Shown: positions 39,958 through 48,460, numbered from the stretch's first letter. The stretch is DNA of 64,000 nt from Actinomycetota bacterium (GCA_009923495.1 RFTJ01000002.1:1-64000); one strand, 5' to 3'. Program-made: numbers and translations. Notes: generated from the sequence alone by a model not told the origin.

Positions 39958-40731
39958 ATGGGAATTCTTGACGGAAAAAATTTATTAGTAACAGGCGTGC
40001 TCAAAGAGTCATCAATTGCCTTTAATGTGGCAAAGATTGCCCAAGAAGAGGGCGCCAATGTTGTGCTCTCGTCTTACGGTCGAGTGGCGAGCATCACCAA
40101 GCGTGTCGCTGCCAAGTTGCCAGTCGAGCCGGCCTTAGTTGAACTAGATGTAACGAACGACGACGACTTGGCCAACCTGCCTGCCGCATTAGCGGAATAC
40201 ATGCCACACCTTGACGGCGTTCTGCACTCAATCGCTTTTGCTCCGACTTCTGCTTTAGGCGGCAACTTCCTGAACACTCCTTGGGAGGACGTTCGGATTG
40301 CATTGGAAGTATCTGCTTTTTCATTCAAGTCATTGGCTGTGGCATGCCTGCCAATGATGGAAGGTCGTGCAGGCCAGATTCTAGGTTTAGATTTTGATGC
40401 CACGGTAACTTGGCCGTATTACGACTGGATGGGTGTTTCCAAAGCAGCCCTCGAGGCGACGACTCGGTACTTAGCTCGAGAGCTTGGCCCCAAAGGTCAC
40501 AGAGTTAACTTAGTTGCAGCAGGTCCGTTGCAGACCACGGCGGCAAACGGGATCCCTGGTTTTGAGGACTTCGAGGCATTGTGGCAAAAGCGAGCACCTT
40601 TGGGTTGGGATACCAGCGATACAGTGCCAACAGCAAAAGCTTGCGTTGCGTTGTTTTCAGATTGGTTCCCAGCGACCACTGGAGAAATCATTCATGTTGA
40701 TGGCGGCGTGCACAGTCAGGGCGGACCGTAA
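39958..40731 (+). CDS. fabI: Enoyl-ACP reductase (InhA/FabI type)
   Basis: 257 residues. Reduces trans-2-enoyl chains in the last step of each fatty acid elongation cycle with NADH. The FabI-type active site Y-x6-K appears in YYDWMGVSKAALEA (about 158-171), preceded by GLDFDATVTWP. The cofactor region LLVTGVLKESSIAF is characteristic. Shine-Dalgarno TAGGA lies 6 bases upstream and fabG 7 bases upstream. It is closest in form to mycobacterial InhA; mycolic acid genes are not seen here. Confidence 0.94.
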   Translation: MGILDGKNLLVTGVLKESSIAFNVAKIAQEEGANVVLSSYGRVASITKRVAAKLPVEPALVELDVTNDDDLANLPAALAEYMPHLDGVLHSIAFAPTSALGGNFLNTPWEDVRIALEVSAFSFKSLAVACLPMMEGRAGQILGLDFDATVTWPYYDWMGVSKAALEATTRYLARELGPKGHRVNLVAAGPLQTTAANGIPGFEDFEALWQKRAPLGWDTSDTVPTAKACVALFSDWFPATTGEIIHVDGGVHSQGGP

Positions 40732-40759
40732 GCCTCCGCGACCGTAGGCTTGTCAAACA

Positions 40760-40790
40760 AAAAGTCCCCAGCGTTAAGCCGGGGACTTTT
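40760..40790. terminator. Bidirectional terminator between fabI and the secreted-protein gene
   Basis: AAAAGTCCCC and GGGGACTTTT form a perfect 10-base-pair stem with an 11-base loop. The A-run before and T-run after let it work on both strands, serving the convergent fabI and the minus-strand gene that ends at 40803. Confidence 0.88.
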
Positions 40791-40802
40791 CAATTTGCAC
40801 AA

Positions 40803-41282
40803 TTATGGTTTAGTCGGACGAAGTGATTTAAGTAGCGTCATGTCGCTGTCTCGGGTTGTCGTCGCTTGCGCGATAGCCAACTCCTTAGCCGCCTTAGCCG
40901 CAGCCACAACATCTGCCTGATCCTTCCTGCCCTTTACGGCTGCTCGGTAGGCCTTCTTGGCATCACGAACGGCTTTGTGAAAATTCTTAGCGATTACAGT
41001 TCGCGCGATTCGGTAAGACTTCTTCATCTCTTTTGCGGAACGCTTAGCAGCCTTCGCCAGCACCTTGTCAGTAGGCGCTGCGTCTGCAGCCGCTTTTGCT
41101 GCCGTGAAGGTGAGTACGGCAGTTTGGTAAGCAGTAATCGCCTCTTGCGAAGTAATAGCAACCTTATGCCCGTGCCCTGATTTTGTAACGGCGTTAGTGG
41201 ATTGGGCAAACGCGCCCGATGCACTCGAAAGTGATAGCGCAAATACCGCTACAAGGGCTGGAACTAGTTTTTTGAGTTTCAT
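40803..41282 (-). CDS. Secreted Ala/Lys-rich protein (histone H1-like composition)
   Basis: 159 residues. A clear Sec signal peptide (KLKK, hydrophobic core, then SGAFA-QS; cleavage near residue 26). The mature part is helical and rich in Ala, Lys and Arg (KAAADAAP, AKAAKRSAKEMKKSY, RDAKKAYRAAVKG), with almost no aromatic residues and no Cys. It has no recognised domain. Options include a surface or DNA-binding coat protein or a polyanion-binding protein. Shine-Dalgarno AAGGAG precedes ATG by 7 bases. It lies divergent from a two-component system, which could regulate it. Confidence 0.75.
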   Translation of the reverse strand: MKLKKLVPALVAVFALSLSSASGAFAQSTNAVTKSGHGHKVAITSQEAITAYQTAVLTFTAAKAAADAAPTDKVLAKAAKRSAKEMKKSYRIARTVIAKNFHKAVRDAKKAYRAAVKGRKDQADVVAAAKAAKELAIAQATTTRDSDMTLLKSLRPTKP

Positions 41283-41406
41283 GATGGACTCCTTAGTCCG
41301 CGCTGTTATCTTGCTTTAAGTATTCCACGCTATTTCTTAGAAAATACTGTGAAGCAGACTTGGAATTCCTGCGAATGAATATTCAATAGTTACCATTAGA
41401 GCAGGG

Positions 41407-42102
41407 GTGAGGGCTGTGTCGCTGGGTCGAATTTTGGTTGTTGATGACGAAGAGTCACTGCGAGACATGCTCTTCGATGCGTTAAAAATATCTAACTACA
41501 CACCAACTGTTGCCGATGATGGAGTGCGCGCACTTGAACTATTGCGAACACAGCAATTCGATCTAGTTGTTGCCGATATAAACATGCCTAGATTAAGTGG
41601 GTTCGAGTTACTTGAAAAACTGCGAGAGGCAGAGAATCAAGTTCCGGTGATTCTGCTAACCGCCCAGACAGATAGGAATGATGTAACCCACGGCCTGAAA
41701 TTAGGGGCCGACGATTATGTGAAAAAACCATTCGGGCTTGAAGAATTGATGTTGCGAATCCAGGCTATTTTGCGCAGGACTAGCAGAGTCGATCTGTTAC
41801 CCCAGACTCTTTCCTGTGGACCGATCCAAATTAATCGTGACACATTTACCGTCACTTTTAACGGCGACCTAATGAATCTTTCGCCAACGGAATTTAAGCT
41901 TTTGGATTTGCTGATTACAAACAAAAATAAGGTTGTGCGTAAATCTGAACTTTTATCAGAGGTCTGGGAGATTGATTTTGTGACCTCAACAAATGTGGTG
42001 GATACTTACATCTCATATTTGCGCAAGAAACTGCACCGAGACGGATTCCAAGGTATCCGCACCGTTCGCGGCATCGGATTTACGATAGAAGAACCTGCGT
42101 GA
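41407..42102 (+). CDS. OmpR/PhoB-family response regulator
   Basis: 231 residues. Receiver domain (about 7-120) with acidic pair DDE (13-15), phospho-acceptor Asp57 in VADINMP, Thr in LLTAQ and Lys107 in VKKPFG. Winged-helix DNA-binding domain (about 133-228) with SPTEFKLLDLLI and the recognition part TNVVDTYISYLRKKL. GTG was used as start; a second GTG 9 bases on is possible. The stop overlaps the kinase start as GTGA, so the two form one operon. Confidence 0.92.
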   Translation: MRAVSLGRILVVDDEESLRDMLFDALKISNYTPTVADDGVRALELLRTQQFDLVVADINMPRLSGFELLEKLREAENQVPVILLTAQTDRNDVTHGLKLGADDYVKKPFGLEELMLRIQAILRRTSRVDLLPQTLSCGPIQINRDTFTVTFNGDLMNLSPTEFKLLDLLITNKNKVVRKSELLSEVWEIDFVTSTNVVDTYISYLRKKLHRDGFQGIRTVRGIGFTIEEPA

Positions 42103-43466
42103 AGTTGCAACGCAAACTCACTCTAGTCGCTGGGTTGGTCATTACGGTGGTGGGCGTCTCGGTAGGCGTAGCGGCAGTCTCAAGTAGCTACTTCAATGAG
42201 ATAGCAAAGATTGATCAAAGGCTGAATGCAAACGCTACCATCTTGGGCAAGTCTCTTGATCGGGCGCTTAGTACTGCTCTTCTCCTTGGCAATCAATCAG
42301 ATATCCCAACAAGCGTTTCCTATGTTTCCGAGTCTGGAGAACTTACTAATTTGGTAGAGAACGAATTCCTTCTCAGTAAAACCCCATCCAGAGCAGAATT
42401 GCTGAACTCAAATCAGCAAATAGTTGCAACTTTGGCAAACGAGCCAGGTCGAATTAGATCTGTGAAAATCGGCGATGGCGAGTATGTAATTTTCGCGGCC
42501 AGCACTGCTCAGGTTATAGCCCAACGAAATGCACAAGTTCGGTGGTTCGTCATCGCACTTTTGATTGCATTAGGTGTTGGAATTCTTGCAATCAACCGTT
42601 TGATTAAACGAGACGTTCGGCAAATAGAGCTGCTTGCTGCGAATTCAACATTGATTGCAACAGGGAAGACGGACACTGAGTTGCCAGACAGCCACGGTAA
42701 TTCGGAAGTTGACGAGTTAACTAAATCAATGAAAGTGATGGTTAGCAATCTACTGAACGCAATAGATCGCGAAAAGCAGTCTCACCTCGCTATGCAGAAT
42801 TTTCTTAGTGATGCATCACATGAACTCCGCACGCCATTAACCGCCATTAGGGGATATGCGGAAATAGTTGCTGGCTCGGTCGAGTCGCCAACCGACCAGC
42901 AACAACGGGCCTTTACTCGCATTGCAAGTGAAGTCATGCGTATGGACAAACTCATTGATGATCTACTGCTTTTAGCAAAGCTTGGTGAGTTCCCGAGAGT
43001 TGAGTTCACCGCCGTGAACATGTCGGAGCTGTTAGCGGAACAATTAGCCGATTTAGTTTCATTTCAACCAAACCGGCTTGTCCATTCGAGTGTTCACCCA
43101 AAAACTCTAGTTTTTGGCTCTAATGAATTGTTGCGGGTTCTCGTAAATAATTTGTTCAGCAACTTAAGAAGGCACACGAACGAAGATGTCCATGTACAGG
43201 TCTCGCTAGAAGAGTCTGACGGATTTGCTGTGCTCAAAATCGCAGATGCAGGCCCAGGTCTTCCACAGAAATTTTATACATCACAGGAAACGATCCCGTT
43301 TGAACGATTCGATGAATCAAGATCCAGAGTTTCTGGTGGTGCAGGGCTGGGATTGAGCATCATAAAGGCGGTAGTTGATGCCCACACAGGAACGCTAGTA
43401 TTTCAGCGAAGTGAATTGGGTGGCCACGAGACCTTGATAAAATTACCAATAGCCAAGGACATCTAG
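42099..43466 (+). CDS. Sensor histidine kinase
   Basis: 455 residues. Membrane helix 1 (about 8-28), external sensor region of about 120 residues with no recognised fold, membrane helix 2 (about 149-168), HAMP linker, HisKA with phospho-accepting His in FLSDASHELRTPLTAIRGYAEI (shown here in part; H near 247), then an ATPase domain with N-box NNLFSNLRRH, G1 DAGPGLP and G2 GGAGLGLSI. Partner of the overlapping response regulator; layout resembles the TcrY/TrcS-type kinases. Stimulus unknown. Confidence 0.92.
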   Translation: MKLQRKLTLVAGLVITVVGVSVGVAAVSSSYFNEIAKIDQRLNANATILGKSLDRALSTALLLGNQSDIPTSVSYVSESGELTNLVENEFLLSKTPSRAELLNSNQQIVATLANEPGRIRSVKIGDGEYVIFAASTAQVIAQRNAQVRWFVIALLIALGVGILAINRLIKRDVRQIELLAANSTLIATGKTDTELPDSHGNSEVDELTKSMKVMVSNLLNAIDREKQSHLAMQNFLSDASHELRTPLTAIRGYAEIVAGSVESPTDQQQRAFTRIASEVMRMDKLIDDLLLLAKLGEFPRVEFTAVNMSELLAEQLADLVSFQPNRLVHSSVHPKTLVFGSNELLRVLVNNLFSNLRRHTNEDVHVQVSLEESDGFAVLKIADAGPGLPQKFYTSQETIPFERFDESRSRVSGGAGLGLSIIKAVVDAHTGTLVFQRSELGGHETLIKLPIAKDI

Positions 43467-43498
43467 TGCGGATTTTCTGCACAATTTGACCAGGGAAA

Positions 43499-44722
43499 TT
43501 AGATTGGAACCTCAGGCGCTGGTGTCTCAATGCCTTCAGCTGCATCCGAGCGTTCAATCTGTTCACGAGTAATACCGAGCACATATAGAACGGTATCTAG
43601 ATACGGGGTGTTAACAGAAGCGTGTGCAGCATCGCGAACAAATGGTTTAGCGTTGAAAGCTATGCCAAGAGCCGCTTCATTGAGCATGTCTAGGTCATTA
43701 GCGCCATCGCCAATCGCAATTGTGCGCGACATCGGGATGCCATAATGTGCCGCAAATTCGCGTAAAGCCTCGGCTTTCGCTTGACGGTCAATGATTGGTC
43801 CCTCAAGTTCACCCGTTAAGACGCCATCTGCAATTTCAAGCTTGTTGGCACGAACATTTGTAACTCCCAATGCGTCAGCAAGTGGCTTGACAACCTCAAT
43901 AAAGCCACCGCTGACCAATGCAACCTGAAAGCCAATTCGATTCAGAGTGCGAGTTAGAGTCTTGGCTCCAGGGGTGAAACTGATTTCCGACAACACCTCA
44001 GTCAGTGCAGATTCCGGTAAGCCTCTAAGCATTGCTACTCGTAGCCGTAGCGATTCCTCAAAATCCAATTCACCGTTCATGGCTCGCGCAGTAATGTCAG
44101 CGACCTGAGCTTCAACGCCGGCTCGGGCTGCTAACAATTCGATAACTTCGTGCTGAATGAAGGTTGAATCGACATCCATCACAATTAAGTGAATTCCACG
44201 CCGATCTAGACCAGATTCTTGAACCGCGATGTCAATTTTGTTCTCACGTGCGACTGCGGAAAGCTGGTCACGCAGGGTGCCTTTACTAACGCCACCGACT
44301 TCAAATTCGACAGCAGTGACTGGATAAGTGGCTACCTGGCGAATACGGTCAATGTTGCCACCTGCCTGAGCAATCGTTGCCGTTATCGAAGCAACGGATG
44401 CGGGCAACAGCGGGGCGCCTAGGACGGTAACGATTAAATGTTCGCGCCAACTGGAAAGTTCGTCGTTATGAAGGACTCGAGAAGCTACGCTTAGGTTGCG
44501 CGTTTGAGCGAATTGTTCGGCTAAGGTCGTGGCCTGGGCGAAAATCGCTTGATTATGCGCCTCTCTAGTCATCAGAGAAACTCCCAGAATCAAATGACCT
44601 TGAAGCACAATTTGCTCCAACTGGCGAATGTAGACAGGCAATTCCGACAATGTAGTGGTGAGACCAGCGGTTACACCTGGCTGATCTTTACCACTGACTG
44701 TGAGTATTAGAACATCTGTCAT
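43499..44722 (-). CDS. serB: Phosphoserine phosphatase with N-terminal ACT domains
   Basis: 407 residues. Last step of serine biosynthesis. The N-terminal 170 residues form two ACT-like domains (GKDQPGVTAGL near 11), as in mycobacterial SerB2, which may sense serine. The HAD catalytic domain has DVDSTF at 183-188, SGGF at 271-274, and GDGANDLDML at 338-347. A TAGGCT lies 8 bases before the ATG on the minus strand, giving at most a very short leader. Confidence 0.95.
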   Translation of the reverse strand: MTDVLILTVSGKDQPGVTAGLTTTLSELPVYIRQLEQIVLQGHLILGVSLMTREAHNQAIFAQATTLAEQFAQTRNLSVASRVLHNDELSSWREHLIVTVLGAPLLPASVASITATIAQAGGNIDRIRQVATYPVTAVEFEVGGVSKGTLRDQLSAVARENKIDIAVQESGLDRRGIHLIVMDVDSTFIQHEVIELLAARAGVEAQVADITARAMNGELDFEESLRLRVAMLRGLPESALTEVLSEISFTPGAKTLTRTLNRIGFQVALVSGGFIEVVKPLADALGVTNVRANKLEIADGVLTGELEGPIIDRQAKAEALREFAAHYGIPMSRTIAIGDGANDLDMLNEAALGIAFNAKPFVRDAAHASVNTPYLDTVLYVLGITREQIERSDAAEGIETPAPEVPI

Positions 44723-44850
44723 AAGTGATAAGCCTAGACCGCGAACGCAGCAAACAAGAATTCACAGTCAACTAACCGTCACCTGGACATGAGATAAACC
44801 GTGCCTAAGAGCAGGGTAGAACTTGAGCCACTGCACTACGACATGCTAAG

Positions 44851-44877
44851 CAGCGCACGAAAACGCTGGGTGCGCTG
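44851..44877. other. Perfect 8-bp inverted repeat upstream of the ABC ATPase gene
   Basis: CAGCGCAC and GTGCGCTG are perfect reverse complements with an 11-base spacer, centred about 40 bases upstream of the -10 element of the ABC gene. The spacing fits a regulator binding site; a stem-loop is also possible. It lies in the 191-base space between serB and the ABC gene, which otherwise shows nothing. Confidence 0.35.
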
Positions 44878-44901
44878 TCCCATATCTGTACCTAATGGCG
44901 C

Positions 44902-44907
44902 TACATT
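44902..44907 (+). promoter_or_regulatory. -10 element (TACATT) of a leaderless promoter for the ABC ATPase gene
   Basis: Ends 6 bases before the GTG start. No Shine-Dalgarno is present. Confidence 0.6.
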
Positions 44908-44913
44908 TGCTAT

Positions 44914-45729
44914 GTGGCACAGGTTATTTCACTCAGTGAGGTGACAGTTCTGCGTGGCAATAACCCCATTTTGAATAACTTCAGTTGGCAGGTAAGTGAA
45001 GGTCAGCGTTGGGTTGTTATGGGTCCAAATGGGGCAGGAAAAACAACTTTGATGCAGGTTTGCTCAGGTTACTTGCACCCAACTTCCGGATCAGCAACCA
45101 TTCTCGATGCACAATTGGGCAGCACCGATGTGCGAGAACTTCGTACCCAAATAGGAATTAGCAGCGCTGCGGTTTCGGCACTAATGCCGCCAAAAGAGAC
45201 AGTTCTAGATACTGTTCTCACTGCCGCTCATGGGGTAGTTGGGCGATGGCGCGAACAATACGAAGATTTGGACATAGCTCGTGCTCATGCCATGTTGCGG
45301 GCTTGGGGACTAGAAAATTTAGCGAGCCGCTTAATCGGAACATTGTCTGAAGGGGAACGTAAGCGGGTGCAAATCGCGCGAGCACTTATGGCTGATCCGG
45401 AACTGTTATTGCTTGACGAGCCTGCGGCCGGCCTAGATGTAGCCGGCCGTGAGGATCTAATTGCTCGGTTATCTCGACTTGCTGCCGATCCAACCGCACC
45501 AGTGATCATTTTGGTCACCCATCATGTTGAAGAAATTCCTCCCAACTTCACTGATGCACTGTTAATTGCAAATGGCAAAATTTCAGCCATCGGTCCAGTA
45601 CAAGAGGTAATTGCTACAAGTCCGATGTCTCGAGCCTTTGGCGCGCCGTTGACCGTGGAATTTGTGGATGATCGATGGTATGCCCGTGGTCGGACACCGA
45701 GTAAGGGCAGGCGGGCACGCTCTAACTAA
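44914..45729 (+). CDS. Stand-alone ABC ATPase (ModF/YlmA-like)
   Basis: 271 residues. Walker A GPNGAGKTT (about 37-45), Q-loop QIGISSAAV, signature LSEGERKR (about 144-151), Walker B ELLLLDEPAAGLD (about 162-174), H-loop VTHHVEEIP. The THHVEEIPP segment and RYGL-free form resemble YlmA/ModF ATPases rather than classical importers. No permease or binding protein lies nearby, so its partner is either elsewhere or absent. The last 20 residues are basic (RGRTPSKGRRARSN). Confidence 0.88.
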   Translation: MAQVISLSEVTVLRGNNPILNNFSWQVSEGQRWVVMGPNGAGKTTLMQVCSGYLHPTSGSATILDAQLGSTDVRELRTQIGISSAAVSALMPPKETVLDTVLTAAHGVVGRWREQYEDLDIARAHAMLRAWGLENLASRLIGTLSEGERKRVQIARALMADPELLLLDEPAAGLDVAGREDLIARLSRLAADPTAPVIILVTHHVEEIPPNFTDALLIANGKISAIGPVQEVIATSPMSRAFGAPLTVEFVDDRWYARGRTPSKGRRARSN

Positions 45730-45789
45730 ATACCGCAGTTGCGCTGATGCAACCTTTACTCTGGTAGTAGGTCGAAGGAAAGGTTATCC

Positions 45790-46038
45790 ATGAGCGAGCA
45801 AACTCCTAAGAAGTACGAGATAAATTGGAGCCTAGTTGCCAAACTTTTGGTTACTGCGTTAGTGATTATATTCTTCATTCAGCTCAAGAATATGCAGGAA
45901 ATGACTTGGCAATTCCTGATCTTTGAATTCACTTGGCCGACGTGGCTGGTACTACTTGTTACTTTTTTACTTGGGGCATTTTTTGGTCGGGATGTATGGA
46001 CCTGGCTAATCAGTAAGTTTCGTAAACCCACGGCATAG
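45790..46038 (+). CDS. Small LapA-like (DUF1049) membrane protein
   Basis: 82 residues with two membrane helices (about 15-32 and 50-68) separated by NMQEMTWQFLIFEFTWPTW, followed by a basic C-terminal stub (SKFRKPTA). The pattern of an I.N...V...F stretch, a second helix and LLGAFFG matches the LapA domain family. Function unknown. Shine-Dalgarno AAGGAAAGG lies about 7 bases upstream. Confidence 0.75.
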   Translation: MSEQTPKKYEINWSLVAKLLVTALVIIFFIQLKNMQEMTWQFLIFEFTWPTWLVLLVTFLLGAFFGRDVWTWLISKFRKPTA

Positions 46039-46049
46039 GCAGATTTCTC

Positions 46050-46586
46050 ATGACTGAAATTACCGAGGCCGTCCCATCGTGGCTCAGTTCGGATGAGTTA
46101 GATAGTGCCAGAGCACGACTTCCTATCGTTTATGTTGAGGCCATTCCGGTACGGGTTGATGAGCGCGGTGAAGTTACCAGCGTGGGCCTCTTGCTGCGTG
46201 GCAGACCAGACGGGTCAATAAGTCGCGCTGTTGTCTCTGGGCGAGTTATGTATGGCGAACGAGTACGCGACGCGATTTTGCGAAATGTTGAGAAAGATCT
46301 TGGCCCAATGGCGCTACCGCAAATACCACCGCAGCCAGCCCCCTTTACGGTAGCCGAATATTTCCCAAACCCAGAAGTAACTGGTTTTCACGACCCCCGA
46401 CAACATGCTGTTTCACTTGTATTTATCGTTCCAGTTGCCGGTGATTGTTTACCGAATCAAGACGCTTTGGACTTAGTGTGGCTAACACCCGCCGAAGCAG
46501 TATCCGATCAGGTTCGAGCGGAAATGACGGGTGGGCAGGATCGGTTAGTCCTGTTGGCTTTGGCGCATGCTGGCCGGTTACCTTAA
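46050..46586 (+). CDS. NUDIX-like protein (DUF4916 type)
   Basis: 178 residues. An actinobacterial family with a NUDIX-type fold: PIVYVEAIPVRVDERGEVTSVGLLLR, then GRVMYGERVRDAILRNVEKDLG in the position of the NUDIX box. The usual REUxEE core is altered (RNVEKD), so hydrolase activity is doubtful. Conserved HDPRQHAVSLVF follows. It starts 11 bases after the LapA-like gene, and its 3' end overlaps convergent trmB by 4 bases. Confidence 0.82.
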   Translation: MTEITEAVPSWLSSDELDSARARLPIVYVEAIPVRVDERGEVTSVGLLLRGRPDGSISRAVVSGRVMYGERVRDAILRNVEKDLGPMALPQIPPQPAPFTVAEYFPNPEVTGFHDPRQHAVSLVFIVPVAGDCLPNQDALDLVWLTPAEAVSDQVRAEMTGGQDRLVLLALAHAGRLP

Positions 46587-47236
46587 CTGCCAGCAGGTTT
46601 CAACGTAAAAGTGGAAATTTGATTTCCAAGGTTTATCGCTCTCTGTCTAAAGCGGGTGTGGGGGACATCAACGTCATTTGCCGTCAAATGCAAGCTTGAA
46701 CATTGCGAAGTAATTTGCGAAATATGCTCGGCGTAGCTTTGGTCATCGGTAACTATTACTAATCGGCCATCTCCTGTTAAAAGCGATGCAATCAAGTCAA
46801 GAAAATCTAACTGCACTAGCCGTCGCTTGTGGTGCCTGGCTTTTGGCCACGGGTCTGGAAATAGCACTAAAAAAGTGTCGATGCTCGAACGGGCCAAACC
46901 AGAAGCAAGAGCTGGAATACCGTCGCCGAAGACTAGAGCCAATTTCGCAGATGCCATGGATTCAGCACATTGGGCAATTCGGCAAATGCCCGGGGTATGA
47001 ACATCGACTGCAAGTACCGCATTGCCTGCCCTAAGCAGTGAGATTGTGGCATCACCCATACCGCAACCAAAATCAACAATTACCGAGTCTGAATCTAGGT
47101 AGGTTCGCAGATCTATCTGCTCTTTCGAACTCGGCAACAGAAATTTGGGTACAACGTCCCCAATTAGCTGTAACCGAGTTGATGTCATCCGTCCCCGGCG
47201 GGCGTGAAAAGTCTTGATAGATCGTTCAGTATGCAC
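46583..47236 (-). CDS. trmB: tRNA (guanine-N7)-methyltransferase
   Basis: 217 residues. Makes m7G46 in tRNA using S-adenosylmethionine. SAM motif VIVDFGCGMGD (about 53-63), the family signature FPDPWPKARHHKRRL (about 125-139), and C-terminal TRFRQRAINLGN (about 192-203). The N-terminus KTFHARRGRM is typical. GTG start with leaderless promoter. Confidence 0.94.
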   Translation of the reverse strand: MHTERSIKTFHARRGRMTSTRLQLIGDVVPKFLLPSSKEQIDLRTYLDSDSVIVDFGCGMGDATISLLRAGNAVLAVDVHTPGICRIAQCAESMASAKLALVFGDGIPALASGLARSSIDTFLVLFPDPWPKARHHKRRLVQLDFLDLIASLLTGDGRLVIVTDDQSYAEHISQITSQCSSLHLTANDVDVPHTRFRQRAINLGNQISTFTLKPAGS

Positions 47237-47242
47237 CTGTTT

Positions 47243-47248
47243 AGGCTA
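47243..47248 (-). promoter_or_regulatory. -10 element (TAGCCT) of a leaderless promoter for trmB
   Basis: Minus-strand TANNNT hexamer ending 6 bases before the trmB GTG, in the 32-base gap that separates it from the upstream DoxX gene. Confidence 0.55.
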
Positions 47249-47268
47249 TCTAGCCGACAGCTCGGTTC

Positions 47269-47694
47269 TTAATGGAATAACGGCCAGCCATAAAGTGCTC
47301 CGTGGGTGACTGTGTCGACGCTGGCAGCAATGGCATAGAAAGAAAAGATTGCCAGTGCGCCACCAGCTAGAGCCAGATCCTTCATAAATGCAATCTGTTC
47401 ATTCATTTTGGACATTGGATCTTCTTCGCGCCAAAACGGATGCATCAGAAGGGCCGTTGGAATCAAGAAGGCCAAAAGAAGTAAAGCACCGAGGTCAGCC
47501 CAATAACCGGTGATTAGCAAAATTGAGCCCACTGCCAAAATTACTCCACTCAACAAAACCGCTAACTTTGCTGCAGGCACTCCGCGAGAGGCCGTGTAGG
47601 CGGTCATCCCTTTGATATTTGTGAAGTGATTGATTGCAGAGACGACAAAAAGTAGTGAGAAGAAGATTCGACTGACGAATAATAAAGTTTCCAT
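47269..47694 (-). CDS. DoxX-family membrane protein
   Basis: 141 residues with four hydrophobic helices. LLFVSRIFFSLLFVVSAINHF at the N-terminus and the loop KGMTAYTASRGVPAAK are typical of the DoxX/SURF4-like family, which includes oxidoreductase-associated subunits of unclear role. The ATG was chosen because GGGAG stands 5 bases upstream; a TTG four codons earlier is in frame but overlaps that site. Same strand as trmB downstream. Confidence 0.85.
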   Translation of the reverse strand: METLLFVSRIFFSLLFVVSAINHFTNIKGMTAYTASRGVPAAKLAVLLSGVILAVGSILLITGYWADLGALLLLAFLIPTALLMHPFWREEDPMSKMNEQIAFMKDLALAGGALAIFSFYAIAASVDTVTHGALYGWPLFH

Positions 47695-47788
47695 GAAAGC
47701 TCCCAAGAAGGCTCGGTGGTTACTGCCAAATTAGCAGTCAACTGGTTTGGAATCAGGCAAGGCGTGCGTGTCGGCTCGTTGAGCCCAA

Positions 47789-47794
47789 TATGCT
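47789..47794 (+). promoter_or_regulatory. -10 element (TATGCT) of a leaderless promoter for ung
   Basis: Ends 6 bases before the ung ATG; no Shine-Dalgarno is present. Confidence 0.6.
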
Positions 47795-47800
47795 TTAGGC

Positions 47801-48460
47801 ATGGAGTTGTGGTCACTTTTGCCTAAAGGCTGGCAAGATCAGATGATCGCAATCAGGCCCCAACTTAAGACATTAAATCGCTTGCTAATGACTCAGATTG
47901 AATCTGGTGTTGATGTGGTACCTGCCTTTGCTCAAGTTTTTGCCGCCTTGCCTGAGTCGCCCAACTCTGTGTCTGTACTGATCTTTGGCCAAGATCCCTA
48001 TTCCAACCCGGAATTTGCCACGGGATTGGCATTTAGTGTTCCAACGGGATCTGCAAGCCTGCCGCCAACTCTCAGGAACATTCTGAGAGAAGTGGAGTCT
48101 GACATTGGCCAGACGCAGGTTCGTGATGGAAACCTGGAACCTTGGAAAGAGCAGGGAGTCCTACTGCTGAATTCAATATTGACTACCGAGTCTGGCTTGT
48201 CACTGGCCCATAAAACTTTTGGCTGGCAGCAAATCACGCTTGAGTTGGTTAGAGCTGTCAGTCGGGTTAATCCAGAGGTAATAGCAGTGCTTTGGGGGCA
48301 GCAAGCTCGAACTCTGCGCGCTGAGTTCAAGCCTGGGTTGGTGATTGAGTCAGTGCACCCGAGTCCGCTGAGTGCCTACCGCGGGTTTTTTGGTTCAAGG
48401 CCATTTAGCCAGGTGAACCGGTTGCTGCTAAGCCAAGGCCGTACGCCGATTAACTGGTGA
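47801..48460 (+). CDS. ung: Uracil-DNA glycosylase, family 1
   Basis: 219 residues. Removes uracil from DNA to start base excision repair. Catalytic Asp in LIFGQDPY (about 60-67), uracil-binding LLLNSILTT (about 110-118, Asn), and the DNA-intercalating loop HPSPLSAYRGFFGS (about 187-200). The residue after GQDPY is Ser, where many members have His; actinobacterial members vary at this place, so it is not read as inactivating. Confidence 0.94.
   Translation: MELWSLLPKGWQDQMIAIRPQLKTLNRLLMTQIESGVDVVPAFAQVFAALPESPNSVSVLIFGQDPYSNPEFATGLAFSVPTGSASLPPTLRNILREVESDIGQTQVRDGNLEPWKEQGVLLLNSILTTESGLSLAHKTFGWQQITLELVRAVSRVNPEVIAVLWGQQARTLRAEFKPGLVIESVHPSPLSAYRGFFGSRPFSQVNRLLLSQGRTPINW

Noticed and set aside
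40866-41180. 104-codon frame opposite the secreted Ala/Lys-rich gene
   Set aside because: It is the complement of a strongly biased Ala/Lys coding sequence and lacks a ribosome site or domain.
47801-48460. Ser after GQDPY in uracil-DNA glycosylase as a sign of inactivation
   Set aside because: Actinobacterial family-1 enzymes vary at this residue, and the catalytic Asp, Asn and HPSPLS loop are intact.
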